DNA of 22,055 bases from CAKTOF01 sp964544345 (GTDB lineage: Bacteria; Bacillota; Clostridia; Oscillospirales; Oscillospiraceae): assembly GCA_964544345.1 (NCBI GenBank), contig CAZJBT010000015.1:1-22055 (forward strand), in the 5' to 3' direction. Position numbers and translations under genes: made by a program. Positions within the stretch are counted from its first letter, which is position 1. The number at the start of each line of letters is the position of its first letter. Under the pieces are notes generated by a model. That model saw nothing but the letters and a program-made list of their open reading frames with translations. It had not been told where the DNA came from and made no database searches. Shown here one piece after another: positions 8,493 to 14,778 of the stretch.

Positions 8493-10295
8493 TCAGCCGC
8501 GCGGCAGGATGGGCAGGACGATACGCGCGTCGTATTTGCCGCCGGTGTGGAGGATATGGCGGCCGTGATTGTCCGGGAGGACGCGGTTGCGCTCGCCGCC
8601 GGGCACGGCGTGCCCCATGAAGTCATAGCCCGCGACGGAGATCTGCAGCTTGTCGCCCTTCCGGAAGAACAGCGAGGTTGGCCAGAGCGGGATGACGACC
8701 GGCACGATCTCGCCGGGCGAGAGCTTCTCGACCGTCTCAAAGCTGTGCTCCGGGAACCGCTCGGTGGAGACGTCCTCCTTCAGCGCACGCAGCGAGACGC
8801 GCAGCCGGTTGTCCGGCCCGGAGTACGGCTGCTTACCGAAGCCCGGTACCGAGCAAAAACTGCCGTCCGGGTTCAGCGTGATCGCACGGACGAACAGATC
8901 CATGTCGTCATAGCCGTCCGCCTCGACCCAGAGGTGGACGTTGATCTGGCCGACGACCTCGGTGTCCTCGTCAAACGTGTAGACGAAGTCGCACCGGCCG
9001 GACGGGTCGGAGCGGGCAAAGGACTCGTCTTGCGTCTCGCAGTAGACGAACGGCACCTCGGCGTCGTAGGCGGCCTGCGCCTCGCCCGGGAGCGTTTCGG
9101 TGATGGTGTGCGTGGCCGCGTCGAGATAGAGCGTCCTGCGCACCTCGCGCGGGATCGGCCAGTCGGTCTCGGGCCGGTCGACGATGTCCGGGCCGTGCGG
9201 GTCGAGCACGGACAGGCGCACGCGCGGCGTTTCCTCCCAGCCGTTCTCCGCGCCTTTGCAGAAATGGTCGCAGAACGGGATCAGCTCTTTTTCGCAGAAG
9301 TCCCGGCTGCCCTCGAGCATGCAGTTGTCGGAATTGTGGATGTAGATCCACTTTTTCTCGCTCGAAATGCGGCGGAACGCTTCAAATGTGCCGCGGACGT
9401 GGTAGAAGCTGAAAAAGCCGCCGATGAAATACGCCGGCAGCGTGATGCGCTCGAACGGGACGGATTTCGACGCCCAATAGGCGTTCCAGGTCGGATATTT
9501 CCGAATCATTGCGCGCACATCCTCCTGATACGTCCCGCCCGCGGTGAAAAAGTCGCGCGCAAAACCGATGTCGGGGATGCCCATACGGACGTACTCGTCG
9601 CGGTACATGTTGCCGTGACCCTCGCACGGGACGATGCAGGAAAGGTGCGGCGGCCGCTTCGCCGCGGCGTAATACTGGCAGATGGCCAGCCATGACGCGC
9701 CCATCATGCACACGCTTCCGGTGCACCAGGGCTGTGCGGCGATAAATTCCACTGCGTCGTAAATATCGTCGGAATCCTGACCGTTGCCGAAGTATTCGGC
9801 GATGCCCTCGGAATTCGACGCGCCGCGCACATCGGCGAACACGAGCGTGTACCCGTGCGGCACCCAGACGATCGGGTCGGGGCCGTGATTGAGCCGCCAG
9901 GGCGAGCCGCCGCGCATCCCGCGCCCGATGTTCGCGCCGATGGAGTCGTCGTCGTCCGGGATGTTGGGGTCGGGCTGATCCTTGCCATAGGGCGTCCAGC
10001 AGAGGATGACCGGCGTGGGCGCGCCGCCCAGCGGCCGGAAGATGTTGCAGCGAAGAACAGCGCCGTCGCGCATGACGAGCGGTGCGTCGTATTCGACCGA
10101 GAGATCGCACGGCGCCGCATAGCCTGCGCGCGGCGTGGCGTCGCCTTTGCAGTAGACGACGGTGCGGGGGGCGAGCGGGCCGTAGGTTCGTCCGGCAGCC
10201 GGGTCGTCGCCCGGGCGCTCGATACAGATTTTTTCTGATTTGTGATAGACGATCTCAAACCCGTCGAACTGCCGGGTGATCCGGTTTTCTTCCAT
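8493..10295 (-). CDS. CocE/NonD-family (peptidase S15-like) alpha/beta hydrolase 2
   Basis: A 600-residue paralogue of hydrolase 1, with the same domain order: alpha/beta hydrolase core followed by a PepX_C-like jelly-roll. Shared landmarks are RGASNSEG, the nucleophile elbow G-A-S-W (Ser201), EGHGNMYRDEYVRMGIPD, and ENGWEETPRVRLSVLDP. As in hydrolase 1, the canonical acid and His motifs are not seen: the segment reads G-F-F-S-F-Y-H-V-R-G around Ser296, and then IHNSDNC. It has no signal peptide, so it is probably cytosolic. The start at MEENRITRQ is fixed by AAAGGAGG 10 bases upstream; an in-frame earlier Met at 10427 would run through the promoters. It has its own promoter, converges on hydrolase 1 and diverges from the aldo/keto reductase. 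The two hydrolases differ enough to suggest distinct substrates or steps. Confidence 0.88.
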   Translation of the reverse strand: MEENRITRQFDGFEIVYHKSEKICIERPGDDPAAGRTYGPLAPRTVVYCKGDATPRAGYAAPCDLSVEYDAPLVMRDGAVLRCNIFRPLGGAPTPVILCWTPYGKDQPDPNIPDDDDSIGANIGRGMRGGSPWRLNHGPDPIVWVPHGYTLVFADVRGASNSEGIAEYFGNGQDSDDIYDAVEFIAAQPWCTGSVCMMGASWLAICQYYAAAKRPPHLSCIVPCEGHGNMYRDEYVRMGIPDIGFARDFFTAGGTYQEDVRAMIRKYPTWNAYWASKSVPFERITLPAYFIGGFFSFYHVRGTFEAFRRISSEKKWIYIHNSDNCMLEGSRDFCEKELIPFCDHFCKGAENGWEETPRVRLSVLDPHGPDIVDRPETDWPIPREVRRTLYLDAATHTITETLPGEAQAAYDAEVPFVYCETQDESFARSDPSGRCDFVYTFDEDTEVVGQINVHLWVEADGYDDMDLFVRAITLNPDGSFCSVPGFGKQPYSGPDNRLRVSLRALKEDVSTERFPEHSFETVEKLSPGEIVPVVIPLWPTSLFFRKGDKLQISVAGYDFMGHAVPGGERNRVLPDNHGRHILHTGGKYDARIVLPILPRG

Positions 10296-10325
10296 GATGA
10301 TGCGCCTCCTTTGACATTCAAGCCT

Positions 10326-10355
10326 ATCATACAATATATCCGGTGCGGCAGGCAA
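10326..10355 (-). promoter_or_regulatory. Probable promoter of hydrolase 2
   Basis: On the minus strand, TTGCCT (plus 10350-10355) and TATGAT (plus 10326-10331) lie 18 bases apart, about 30 bases before the start codon. The adjacent divergent promoter of the aldo/keto reductase starts only 15 bases away. Confidence 0.5.
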
Positions 10356-10369
10356 GCAAAACCTCGCGC

Positions 10370-10398
10370 TTGACTTCCCGGCGGACGCGGCGGATAAT
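10370..10398 (+). promoter_or_regulatory. SigA-type promoter of the aldo/keto reductase gene
   Basis: TTGACT (10370-10375), 17-base spacer, GATAAT (10393-10398). The start codon at 10421 follows closely, so the leader is about 15 bases and carries AAAAAAGGAGGG. Confidence 0.75.
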
Positions 10399-10420
10399 AG
10401 AAAAAAGGAGGGTGAGAGCC

Positions 10421-11467
10421 ATGGCAACCATTACGATCGGCGCGACGGGGCTGACCGTCGAGCAAAACGGCTTCGGCGCGCTGCCGATCCAGCGCATTTC
10501 CAAGGAGGACGCGGTGAGGCTGCTGCGAAGAGCTTATGACGGCGGCATCACCTATTTCGACACTGCGCGCGCGTATTCCGACAGCGAGGAAAAGCTCGGC
10601 GCGGCCTTTGCCGGAATGTGGGACAAGGTCGTCATCGCAACCAAGACGATGGCAAAAACCGGCGAGGAGCTTGAGCGCGATCTGGAGCAGAGCCTGCGTA
10701 CGCTCGGCACGGACTGCATCGGGATCTACCAGCTCCACAACCCGCCGTTCTGCCCGAGACCGGGCGGCGCGGACGGGCTGTACGACGCGGCGGAGCGCGC
10801 GCAGCGCGCCGGCAAGATCCGCTTCATCGGCATCACGAACCACTCGCTCGCCGTGGCAAACGAGACGGTATCTTCCGGGCTGTACGCGACGCTGCAATAT
10901 CCGTTCAGCTATCTCTCGACGGACGAGGAACGGGCGCTCGCCGCGCGCTGCGTGGACACGGGCATGGGATTTATCGCGATGAAGGCGCTCGCCGGCGGGC
11001 TGCTGACCAATTCTGCGGCAGCCTGTGCGTGGATGATGGAGCAGAACAACGTCTTGCCTATCTGGGGCATCCAGCGCGAGCATGAGCTGGATGAATTTCT
11101 CTCCTATATCAAGACCCCGCCGCAGCTCACGCCGGAGCTGGAGACGGTCATCGCGCGCGACCGCGCCGAGCTGCGCGGCGAGTTCTGCCGGGGCTGCGGC
11201 TACTGCATGCCGTGCCCGCAGGGGATCCAGATCTCCTCGTGTGCGCGCTCAGCGCTGATGCTGCGCCGGGCGCCGACGTCCATCATGCTCTCGGACGAGG
11301 GCCGGGCGATGATGGAGAAGATCCCGGACTGCGTGAACTGCGGCCAGTGCCGCGCCAAATGTCCCTACGGCCTCGACACCCCCGCGCTCCTGCGCCGCAA
11401 CTACGAGGACTACCTTGCCGTTCAAAAGGATCCCGCCCTGATCCAGCGCCCGCTGACCCAGAAATAA
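10421..11467 (+). CDS. Aldo/keto reductase with C-terminal double [4Fe-4S] ferredoxin domain
   Basis: A 348-residue cytosolic oxidoreductase. The N-terminal TIM barrel (about 1-240) carries the aldo/keto reductase tetrad: D47 and Y52 in TYFDTARAYSDSE, K75 in IATKT and H106 in IYQLHN. The C-terminal region binds iron-sulfur clusters: C256, C259, C262 and C265 in CRGCGYCMPCP, then C304, C307, C310 and C314 in CVNCGQCRAKCP. This fusion is common in anaerobic Firmicutes and usually reduces carbonyls with electrons from NAD(P)H or ferredoxin; the true partner is unknown. The start at MATITIG is set by the GGAGGG site 6-8 bases upstream. It is monocistronic with its own promoter and terminator and diverges from hydrolase 2, which suggests a role on a product of that enzyme (inference). 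Confidence 0.92.
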   Translation: MATITIGATGLTVEQNGFGALPIQRISKEDAVRLLRRAYDGGITYFDTARAYSDSEEKLGAAFAGMWDKVVIATKTMAKTGEELERDLEQSLRTLGTDCIGIYQLHNPPFCPRPGGADGLYDAAERAQRAGKIRFIGITNHSLAVANETVSSGLYATLQYPFSYLSTDEERALAARCVDTGMGFIAMKALAGGLLTNSAAACAWMMEQNNVLPIWGIQREHELDEFLSYIKTPPQLTPELETVIARDRAELRGEFCRGCGYCMPCPQGIQISSCARSALMLRRAPTSIMLSDEGRAMMEKIPDCVNCGQCRAKCPYGLDTPALLRRNYEDYLAVQKDPALIQRPLTQK

Positions 11468-11471
11468 ACCG

Positions 11472-11519
11472 AACGGAGCGCCTGAAGAAGCTCAGACTTC
11501 TTCAGGCGCTCCGTTTTTC
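11472..11519 (+). terminator. Intrinsic terminator of the aldo/keto reductase gene
   Basis: A near-perfect 18-19 bp stem (11472-11490 with 11497-11515) around a 6-base loop, CTCAGA, followed by T5. It begins 5 bases after the stop codon. Confidence 0.92.
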
Positions 11520-11661
11520 TACAGGTCATTTTGTACTGCGCTGTGACGGAGGGTTTACCGCACTGTACCGATCCTTCAATTGGTGTATACGGGCGCTCCC
11601 TTGGCCGGCCACGCTGGCATTTACGGCAGGGCGTTTCTGCCGGCGAGCTGTTTCGGGCGCC

Positions 11662-12570
11662 TTATGCGCCTGTTTTTTCCATGTCCTCCGGCGTCTGGGC
11701 ACGGATAAAGTCGACAAAGCGCTGGGCGAGCTGGGAGAGCGGGCGATCCTGGTTCCAGACGAGCGCATAGCTCGCCTCGATGGACGGCTCGACGATGCGG
11801 CGGACGGCGATCCGGCCGCTCTCGGCCGTGCTGGCGGCGGAGGCCGGGAAGATCGAGATGCCGACGCCCAGCTCGGTCAGCTCATAGGCGTTCATAACGT
11901 GTGCGATCTCACAGCGGATGGTCGGCTCCGCGCCGATCTGGGAGAACCAACTGCGGATCTCGCGCACGCGCGACCGGCGCGACGGCAGGATCAGCTCCTC
12001 GCCGGCGAGCATCGAGAGCGGGATCGTCTCTGTGGTCTGCTGGGCGAGCGGGTGATCCTTTGGCAGCATGGCGATCCATGGCTCGCGGAATACGGGGAAC
12101 CCGCCAAGCCCCTCCGTGTCGTAGGGCGTCATAATGACCGCCATGTCGCTCAGACCCTGCTCGATGCGGTTGGCCACGTCGTCGGAGTTGCCGTTCCAGA
12201 GGTTGTAGGAGACGCCGGGATACTGCTTCTGAAAGCCCGCGATCCACTCAGCGACCAGGAACGGGCCGCGACCCTCGACCGAGCTGATGTACAACGTGCC
12301 GGTCAGGCCGCTGCGGCGCTGTGCAAGCTCGCCGCAGGTCTTGTCGACAAGCGTGAGGATCTGCTGGGCGCGCTGGCGTAGCAGCGCGCCCTCCTCGGTC
12401 AGCCGCAGCCGCTTGCCTCCGCGGATGAACAGCGGCGCGCCCAGCTCCTCTTCGAGCGTTTGGATCTGGCGGCTGAGCGGCGGCTGCGCCATTTGGAGCC
12501 GCTGCGCAGCGCGGGTAAAGCTCAGCTCCTCCGCCACCATGAGAAAATAACGAAGATGACGCAGTTCCAT
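11662..12570 (-). CDS. LysR-family transcriptional regulator
   Basis: A 302-residue DNA-binding regulator of the LysR family. Residues 1-60 hold the winged helix-turn-helix: MELRHLRYFLMVAEELSFTR, then AAQRLQMAQPPLSRQIQTLE and LGAPLFIRGGKRLRLTEEG. A linker helix follows, and residues about 90-300 form the two-lobed effector-binding domain. Length is standard. The start at 12570 has AGGAGG 7 bases upstream. LysR proteins normally control a divergent neighbour; here the divergent side is cut by the 100-N gap at 12608-12707, beyond which the tail of a plus-strand gene is seen, so that missing gene is the best target candidate. A role for the aldo/keto reductase or hydrolases is possible but unsupported. 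The effector is unknown. Confidence 0.93.
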   Translation of the reverse strand: MELRHLRYFLMVAEELSFTRAAQRLQMAQPPLSRQIQTLEEELGAPLFIRGGKRLRLTEEGALLRQRAQQILTLVDKTCGELAQRRSGLTGTLYISSVEGRGPFLVAEWIAGFQKQYPGVSYNLWNGNSDDVANRIEQGLSDMAVIMTPYDTEGLGGFPVFREPWIAMLPKDHPLAQQTTETIPLSMLAGEELILPSRRSRVREIRSWFSQIGAEPTIRCEIAHVMNAYELTELGVGISIFPASAASTAESGRIAVRRIVEPSIEASYALVWNQDRPLSQLAQRFVDFIRAQTPEDMEKTGA

Positions 12571-12597
12571 GTGCACGCCTCCTGATACCTGCCGGGT

Positions 12598-12603
12598 ATA
12601 ATA
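12598..12603 (-). promoter_or_regulatory. Probable -10 box of the LysR gene, -35 lost in the gap
   Basis: TATTAT on the minus strand lies about 28 bases before the LysR start. The -35 region would be in the N run. On the plus strand the same bases contain TATAAT, so divergent overlapping promoters are possible. Confidence 0.35.
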
Positions 12604-12607
12604 TTGA

Positions 12608-12707
12608 NNNNNNNNNNNNNNNNNNNNNNNNNNNNNNNNNNNNNNNNNNNNNNNNNNNNNNNNNNNNNNNNNNNNNNNNNNNNNNNNNNNNNNNNNNNNN
12701 NNNNNNN
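12608..12707. other. Assembly gap (100 N)
   Basis: Exactly 100 undetermined bases, the usual placeholder for a scaffold join of unknown length. The real sequence may be much longer and probably contains the body of the plus-strand gene whose tail is seen at 12709-12771. Confidence 0.98.
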
Positions 12708-12708
12708 G

Positions 12709-12771
12709 TTTTTCGGCGTGGTTGGGTTTACGGTCATTTATGCCAATACGGGGAATCGATTTCAGAAATAA
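12709..12771 (+). CDS. 3' fragment of an unidentified gene, probably a membrane protein
   Basis: Directly after the gap, 20 codons are open in one plus-strand frame and end in TAA at 12769-12771. They encode a hydrophobic stretch (FFGVVGFTVIYA) and then a short polar tail (NTGNRFQK), as expected for the last transmembrane helix and cytoplasmic end of a transporter. A strong terminator starts 7 bases later, which supports a real gene end. The body is missing. It would be transcribed away from the LysR gene, the usual geometry of a LysR target. The family cannot be named from 20 residues. Confidence 0.45.
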   Translation, partial: FFGVVGFTVIYANTGNRFQK

Positions 12772-12777
12772 CAGCTT

Positions 12778-12810
12778 GCCCCGCTGCCGGAGAGGCAGCG
12801 GGGCATTTTT
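12778..12810 (+). terminator. Intrinsic terminator after the gap-truncated gene
   Basis: GCCCCGCTGCC (12778-12788) pairs perfectly over 11 bp with GGCAGCGGGGC (12794-12804) around GGAGA, followed by ATTTTT. It ends 1 base before the stop of the minus-strand SnoaL-like gene and may serve that side weakly. Confidence 0.85.
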
Positions 12811-12811
12811 G

Positions 12812-13522
12812 TCAGCAAAGCTCGGGCGGCAGCGCGTCGGGGCGGTATTGCCAGTGTGCGGTCGTCGGGCCGTTTGCCAGGTTTTCAGGCAGCTCGCCGG
12901 GCGCGAATGGGATGTTCGAGGTGAATAGCCGGTCGAGCCGCACGCCGTCCGTCGCCCAGCGCTCCGTGGAAAAACGGACAAAATCGCTGTCCATCGGGCT
13001 GCGCAGCAGGTCGAAGATGTGCAGGTGTGCGATGCGCCACGCGCCGCGCTCGAGCAGGAACGCTGCCCGCCAGCTCTGCCAGACCCACTCGGCGCGGTAG
13101 GCCGCCCCGTCCGGCGCGGCAGACGAGAGCAATGCGCGCTCTTCTGCGCTCTCCGGCGGCGCGGCGCCGAGGTCGCCCGCGTCCAGCTCCGTGCCGATCA
13201 CTGTCCAGCGCCCCTCGGCGGTCAGCCCGTCGGGCGCGACCGCAATGGAGGGCGAAGCGAGCGAGGCGATCTGGAATCGGCCCGGCACCACGTCCTTCTC
13301 AAAAAAGGTCGAGAGCTTCTTGAAGCCGATGTACTGCCCCGAAGCGCCGTATTCAATGGAAGCGTCCGGCACATTGGCTGCGAACAAGGCCGCCGGAATG
13401 GCTGCGGTCTGTCCGCTTGTAAGCATGGATTGCAGGCGTGCCATCAGATCCTCGATGTCCGCGCGCGCGCGAAGGCGCGCCAACTCGCGTGTGAGCGCCT
13501 CGATGCGATCAAGCTCGCTCAT
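12812..13522 (-). CDS. SnoaL/NTF2-like domain protein
   Basis: A 236-residue soluble protein that looks like a SnoaL-like (NTF2 superfamily) cone-fold protein; the family includes small-molecule isomerases, cyclases, dehydratases and non-catalytic binders. Residues 1-45 form a long charged helix ending in IEDLMARLQSMLTSG, typical of SnoaL_4-type N-termini. VPDASIEYGASGQYIGFKKL and the strands EGRWTVIG, EWVWQSWRAAFLLERGAWRIAHLHIF follow as expected for the curved sheet. The tail from about residue 185 is longer than in minimal members. The start at MSELDRIE has GGGAGGTGATC upstream and overlaps the stop of the lactonase-family gene as ATGA, so translation is coupled. A partner role in the same pathway is likely; the reaction is unknown. 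Confidence 0.7.
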   Translation of the reverse strand: MSELDRIEALTRELARLRARADIEDLMARLQSMLTSGQTAAIPAALFAANVPDASIEYGASGQYIGFKKLSTFFEKDVVPGRFQIASLASPSIAVAPDGLTAEGRWTVIGTELDAGDLGAAPPESAEERALLSSAAPDGAAYRAEWVWQSWRAAFLLERGAWRIAHLHIFDLLRSPMDSDFVRFSTERWATDGVRLDRLFTSNIPFAPGELPENLANGPTTAHWQYRPDALPPELC

Positions 13523-14517
13523 GCGATCACCTCCCGAATAACGATGGATGCGGGCGACGGAATGCCGCCGAGCACTGTGCATGCAGAAAGCTGTCCGCCG
13601 TCGAAACGGTGGACGCTGACGCAGTCAGAAAACTGCAGCGCCGAGATGAGAAAGCGGCCGTCCGGCGTAAAGGAAACGTCGCGCGGCACCGCGCCGGGAA
13701 GCTTCGCCGCACCGCAGAGCGCAAGCTGCCCGCGCTCCGCGCGGAGCACATATAACTCCGCCGTGTCGCGGACGGCGCAGACAACGAACCGGCCGTCCGG
13801 GCTGACGCGGATGGCGGACGCGCCGAGCACGAGCGGCGCGTCTGTCAGCCGCACCTTCTGGCGCAGCGTGAGCGCGCTCCCGCTCCAGGAAAGCGCATGC
13901 ACCTCCGCCGGCTCCTGCATCAGGAGGTAGACCGTCTGTCCGTCCGGTGACGCGCAGAAGTGGCGCGGATGCAGGCCAGGCTCCGGCGCGTATTCGGCGA
14001 GACGTGCGCCGGAGGCCGCGTCATAGAGCAGCAGGCTCATCCGTGAGAGCGACACGACGCCGAGCGTTTTCCCGTCCGGCAGCAGGCCGACACAGTGCAG
14101 CGCCTTGGGGTGATCCGGCAGCGGAGGCTCGTCGATCACAAGCGCGGCCTTGTGCAGCGACCCGTCCGCGCCGACCGGGAACGCGGCGCAGATGCCGCCG
14201 TAAAAATTCGAGACATAGACCGTCTCCCCGTCCGCGCACAGGCAGCACGGCCGCTGCCCGCCGGTCGTCCGGCTGCCGGTCAGGGTCAAACTGCCGTCCG
14301 GCGCAATGGCGTACGCCGTCACGCCGCCGGACGCTGCCCCCTGGAACGTCATGCCCTCGCTGACGGCAAACAGGCGCTCGCCTGCGAGCGCGAGGTACCC
14401 CGCGTTGTATGCCGGGTGCGTATGGCGCGGCGAGAGCGCGCCGTCGGAGGTAAGGCGAAGGGTGTAAATACCGCGGCTCCCGCGGACGGAATTGGTTCCC
14501 ACAAAAATATCGTACAT
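13519..14517 (-). CDS. Lactonase-family beta-propeller protein (6-phosphogluconolactonase/Pgl-like)
   Basis: A 332-residue seven-bladed beta-propeller of the lactonase family (YbhE/Pgl type, muconate cycloisomerase-like fold). The blade signatures recur along the protein: YDIFVGTNS at the N-terminus, AISPDG-type turns read as AIAPDGSL, LLPDGKTL, ASPDGQTVYLL, VSPDGRFVVCA and FTPDGRFLISA, and HPRHFCASPDG (about 225-235), where Pgl-type enzymes carry conserved His/Arg. Length is typical. No signal peptide. The start at 14517 has CGAGGAG 6-8 bases upstream. It is the first gene of a two-gene operon with the SnoaL-like protein, driven from a promoter about 165 bases upstream. Whether it opens 6-phosphogluconolactone or another lactone is not decidable here; without a neighbouring zwf or gnd gene, another lactone is plausible. 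Confidence 0.83.
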   Translation of the reverse strand: MYDIFVGTNSVRGSRGIYTLRLTSDGALSPRHTHPAYNAGYLALAGERLFAVSEGMTFQGAASGGVTAYAIAPDGSLTLTGSRTTGGQRPCCLCADGETVYVSNFYGGICAAFPVGADGSLHKAALVIDEPPLPDHPKALHCVGLLPDGKTLGVVSLSRMSLLLYDAASGARLAEYAPEPGLHPRHFCASPDGQTVYLLMQEPAEVHALSWSGSALTLRQKVRLTDAPLVLGASAIRVSPDGRFVVCAVRDTAELYVLRAERGQLALCGAAKLPGAVPRDVSFTPDGRFLISALQFSDCVSVHRFDGGQLSACTVLGGIPSPASIVIREVIA

Positions 14518-14639
14518 GGCGTCTCCTCGTTTCGCTGGCGGTTCGATCCAGCCTGGCTCCGGCCACCATTTGAGCCGGTGTTTTTCTGCCGCGCGCCGGG
14601 AGCATCTGTGCAGCGCTCGGTCGGTCGGCCTCAAAAATA

Positions 14640-14654
14640 GCGCGCTCGGCGCGC
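14640..14654. repeat. GC-rich palindrome beside the divergent promoters
   Basis: GCGCGC-TCG-GCGCGC, 6-bp arms. With the second palindrome at 14701-14716 it brackets the overlapping promoters, and could be an operator pair. The arms are simple CG repeats, so chance is a serious alternative in GC-rich DNA. Confidence 0.3.
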
Positions 14655-14661
14655 GCGGGAG

Positions 14662-14690
14662 TTGTCACGCGCGGGATCGTTTGGTATAAT
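14662..14690 (+). promoter_or_regulatory. SigA-type promoter of nudC
   Basis: TTGTCA (14662-14667), exact 17-base spacer, perfect TATAAT (14685-14690). The start codon lies about 82 bases after the expected transcription start. Confidence 0.82.
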
Positions 14691-14717
14691 TATACACGTG
14701 TGCGCGCGAGCGCGCAA
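14689..14717 (-). promoter_or_regulatory. Divergent promoter of the lactonase/SnoaL operon, overlapping the nudC promoter
   Basis: On the minus strand, TTGCGC (plus 14712-14717), exact 17-base spacer, TATAAT (plus 14689-14694). Its -10 shares two bases with the -10 of the opposite promoter, in the palindrome GTATAATTATAC. Confidence 0.6.
14701..14716. repeat. GC-rich palindrome in the nudC leader
   Basis: TGCGCGC-GA-GCGCGCA, perfect 7-bp arms, located within the spacer/-35 region of the minus-strand promoter and just downstream of the plus-strand start point. Possible operator. Confidence 0.35.
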
Positions 14718-14749
14718 GTCCGGAGAGGAGAATACTATATAACATCGTG

Positions 14750-14765
14750 AGCTTCCGTGGAAGCT
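14750..14765 (+). promoter_or_regulatory. Small hairpin directly upstream of the nudC ribosome binding site
   Basis: AGCTTCC-GT-GGAAGCT, 7-bp arms with a tight loop, ending 3 bases before GAGGTGAG. It could modulate ribosome access; the loop of 2 bases makes full pairing unlikely, so probably 6 bp with a 4-base loop. Confidence 0.35.
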
Positions 14766-14778
14766 GTGAGGTGAGCAT

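Noticed and set aside
6494..8740. Long minus-strand reading frame (748 codons) opposite hydrolase 1
   Set aside because: R/A/V-rich antisense shadow of a protein with clear domain matches; it also runs through the bidirectional terminator.
8250..9695. Plus-strand frame of 481 codons opposite hydrolase 2
   Set aside because: Antisense shadow; crosses the terminator at 8445-8483 and has no family features.
11656..11678. Hairpin GGCGC-CTTAT-GCGCC with a following T run at the end of the LysR gene
   Set aside because: It overlaps the coding end of the minus-strand LysR gene and points to the plus strand, where there is no gene to terminate; the strong terminator at 11472-11519 already serves the upstream gene.
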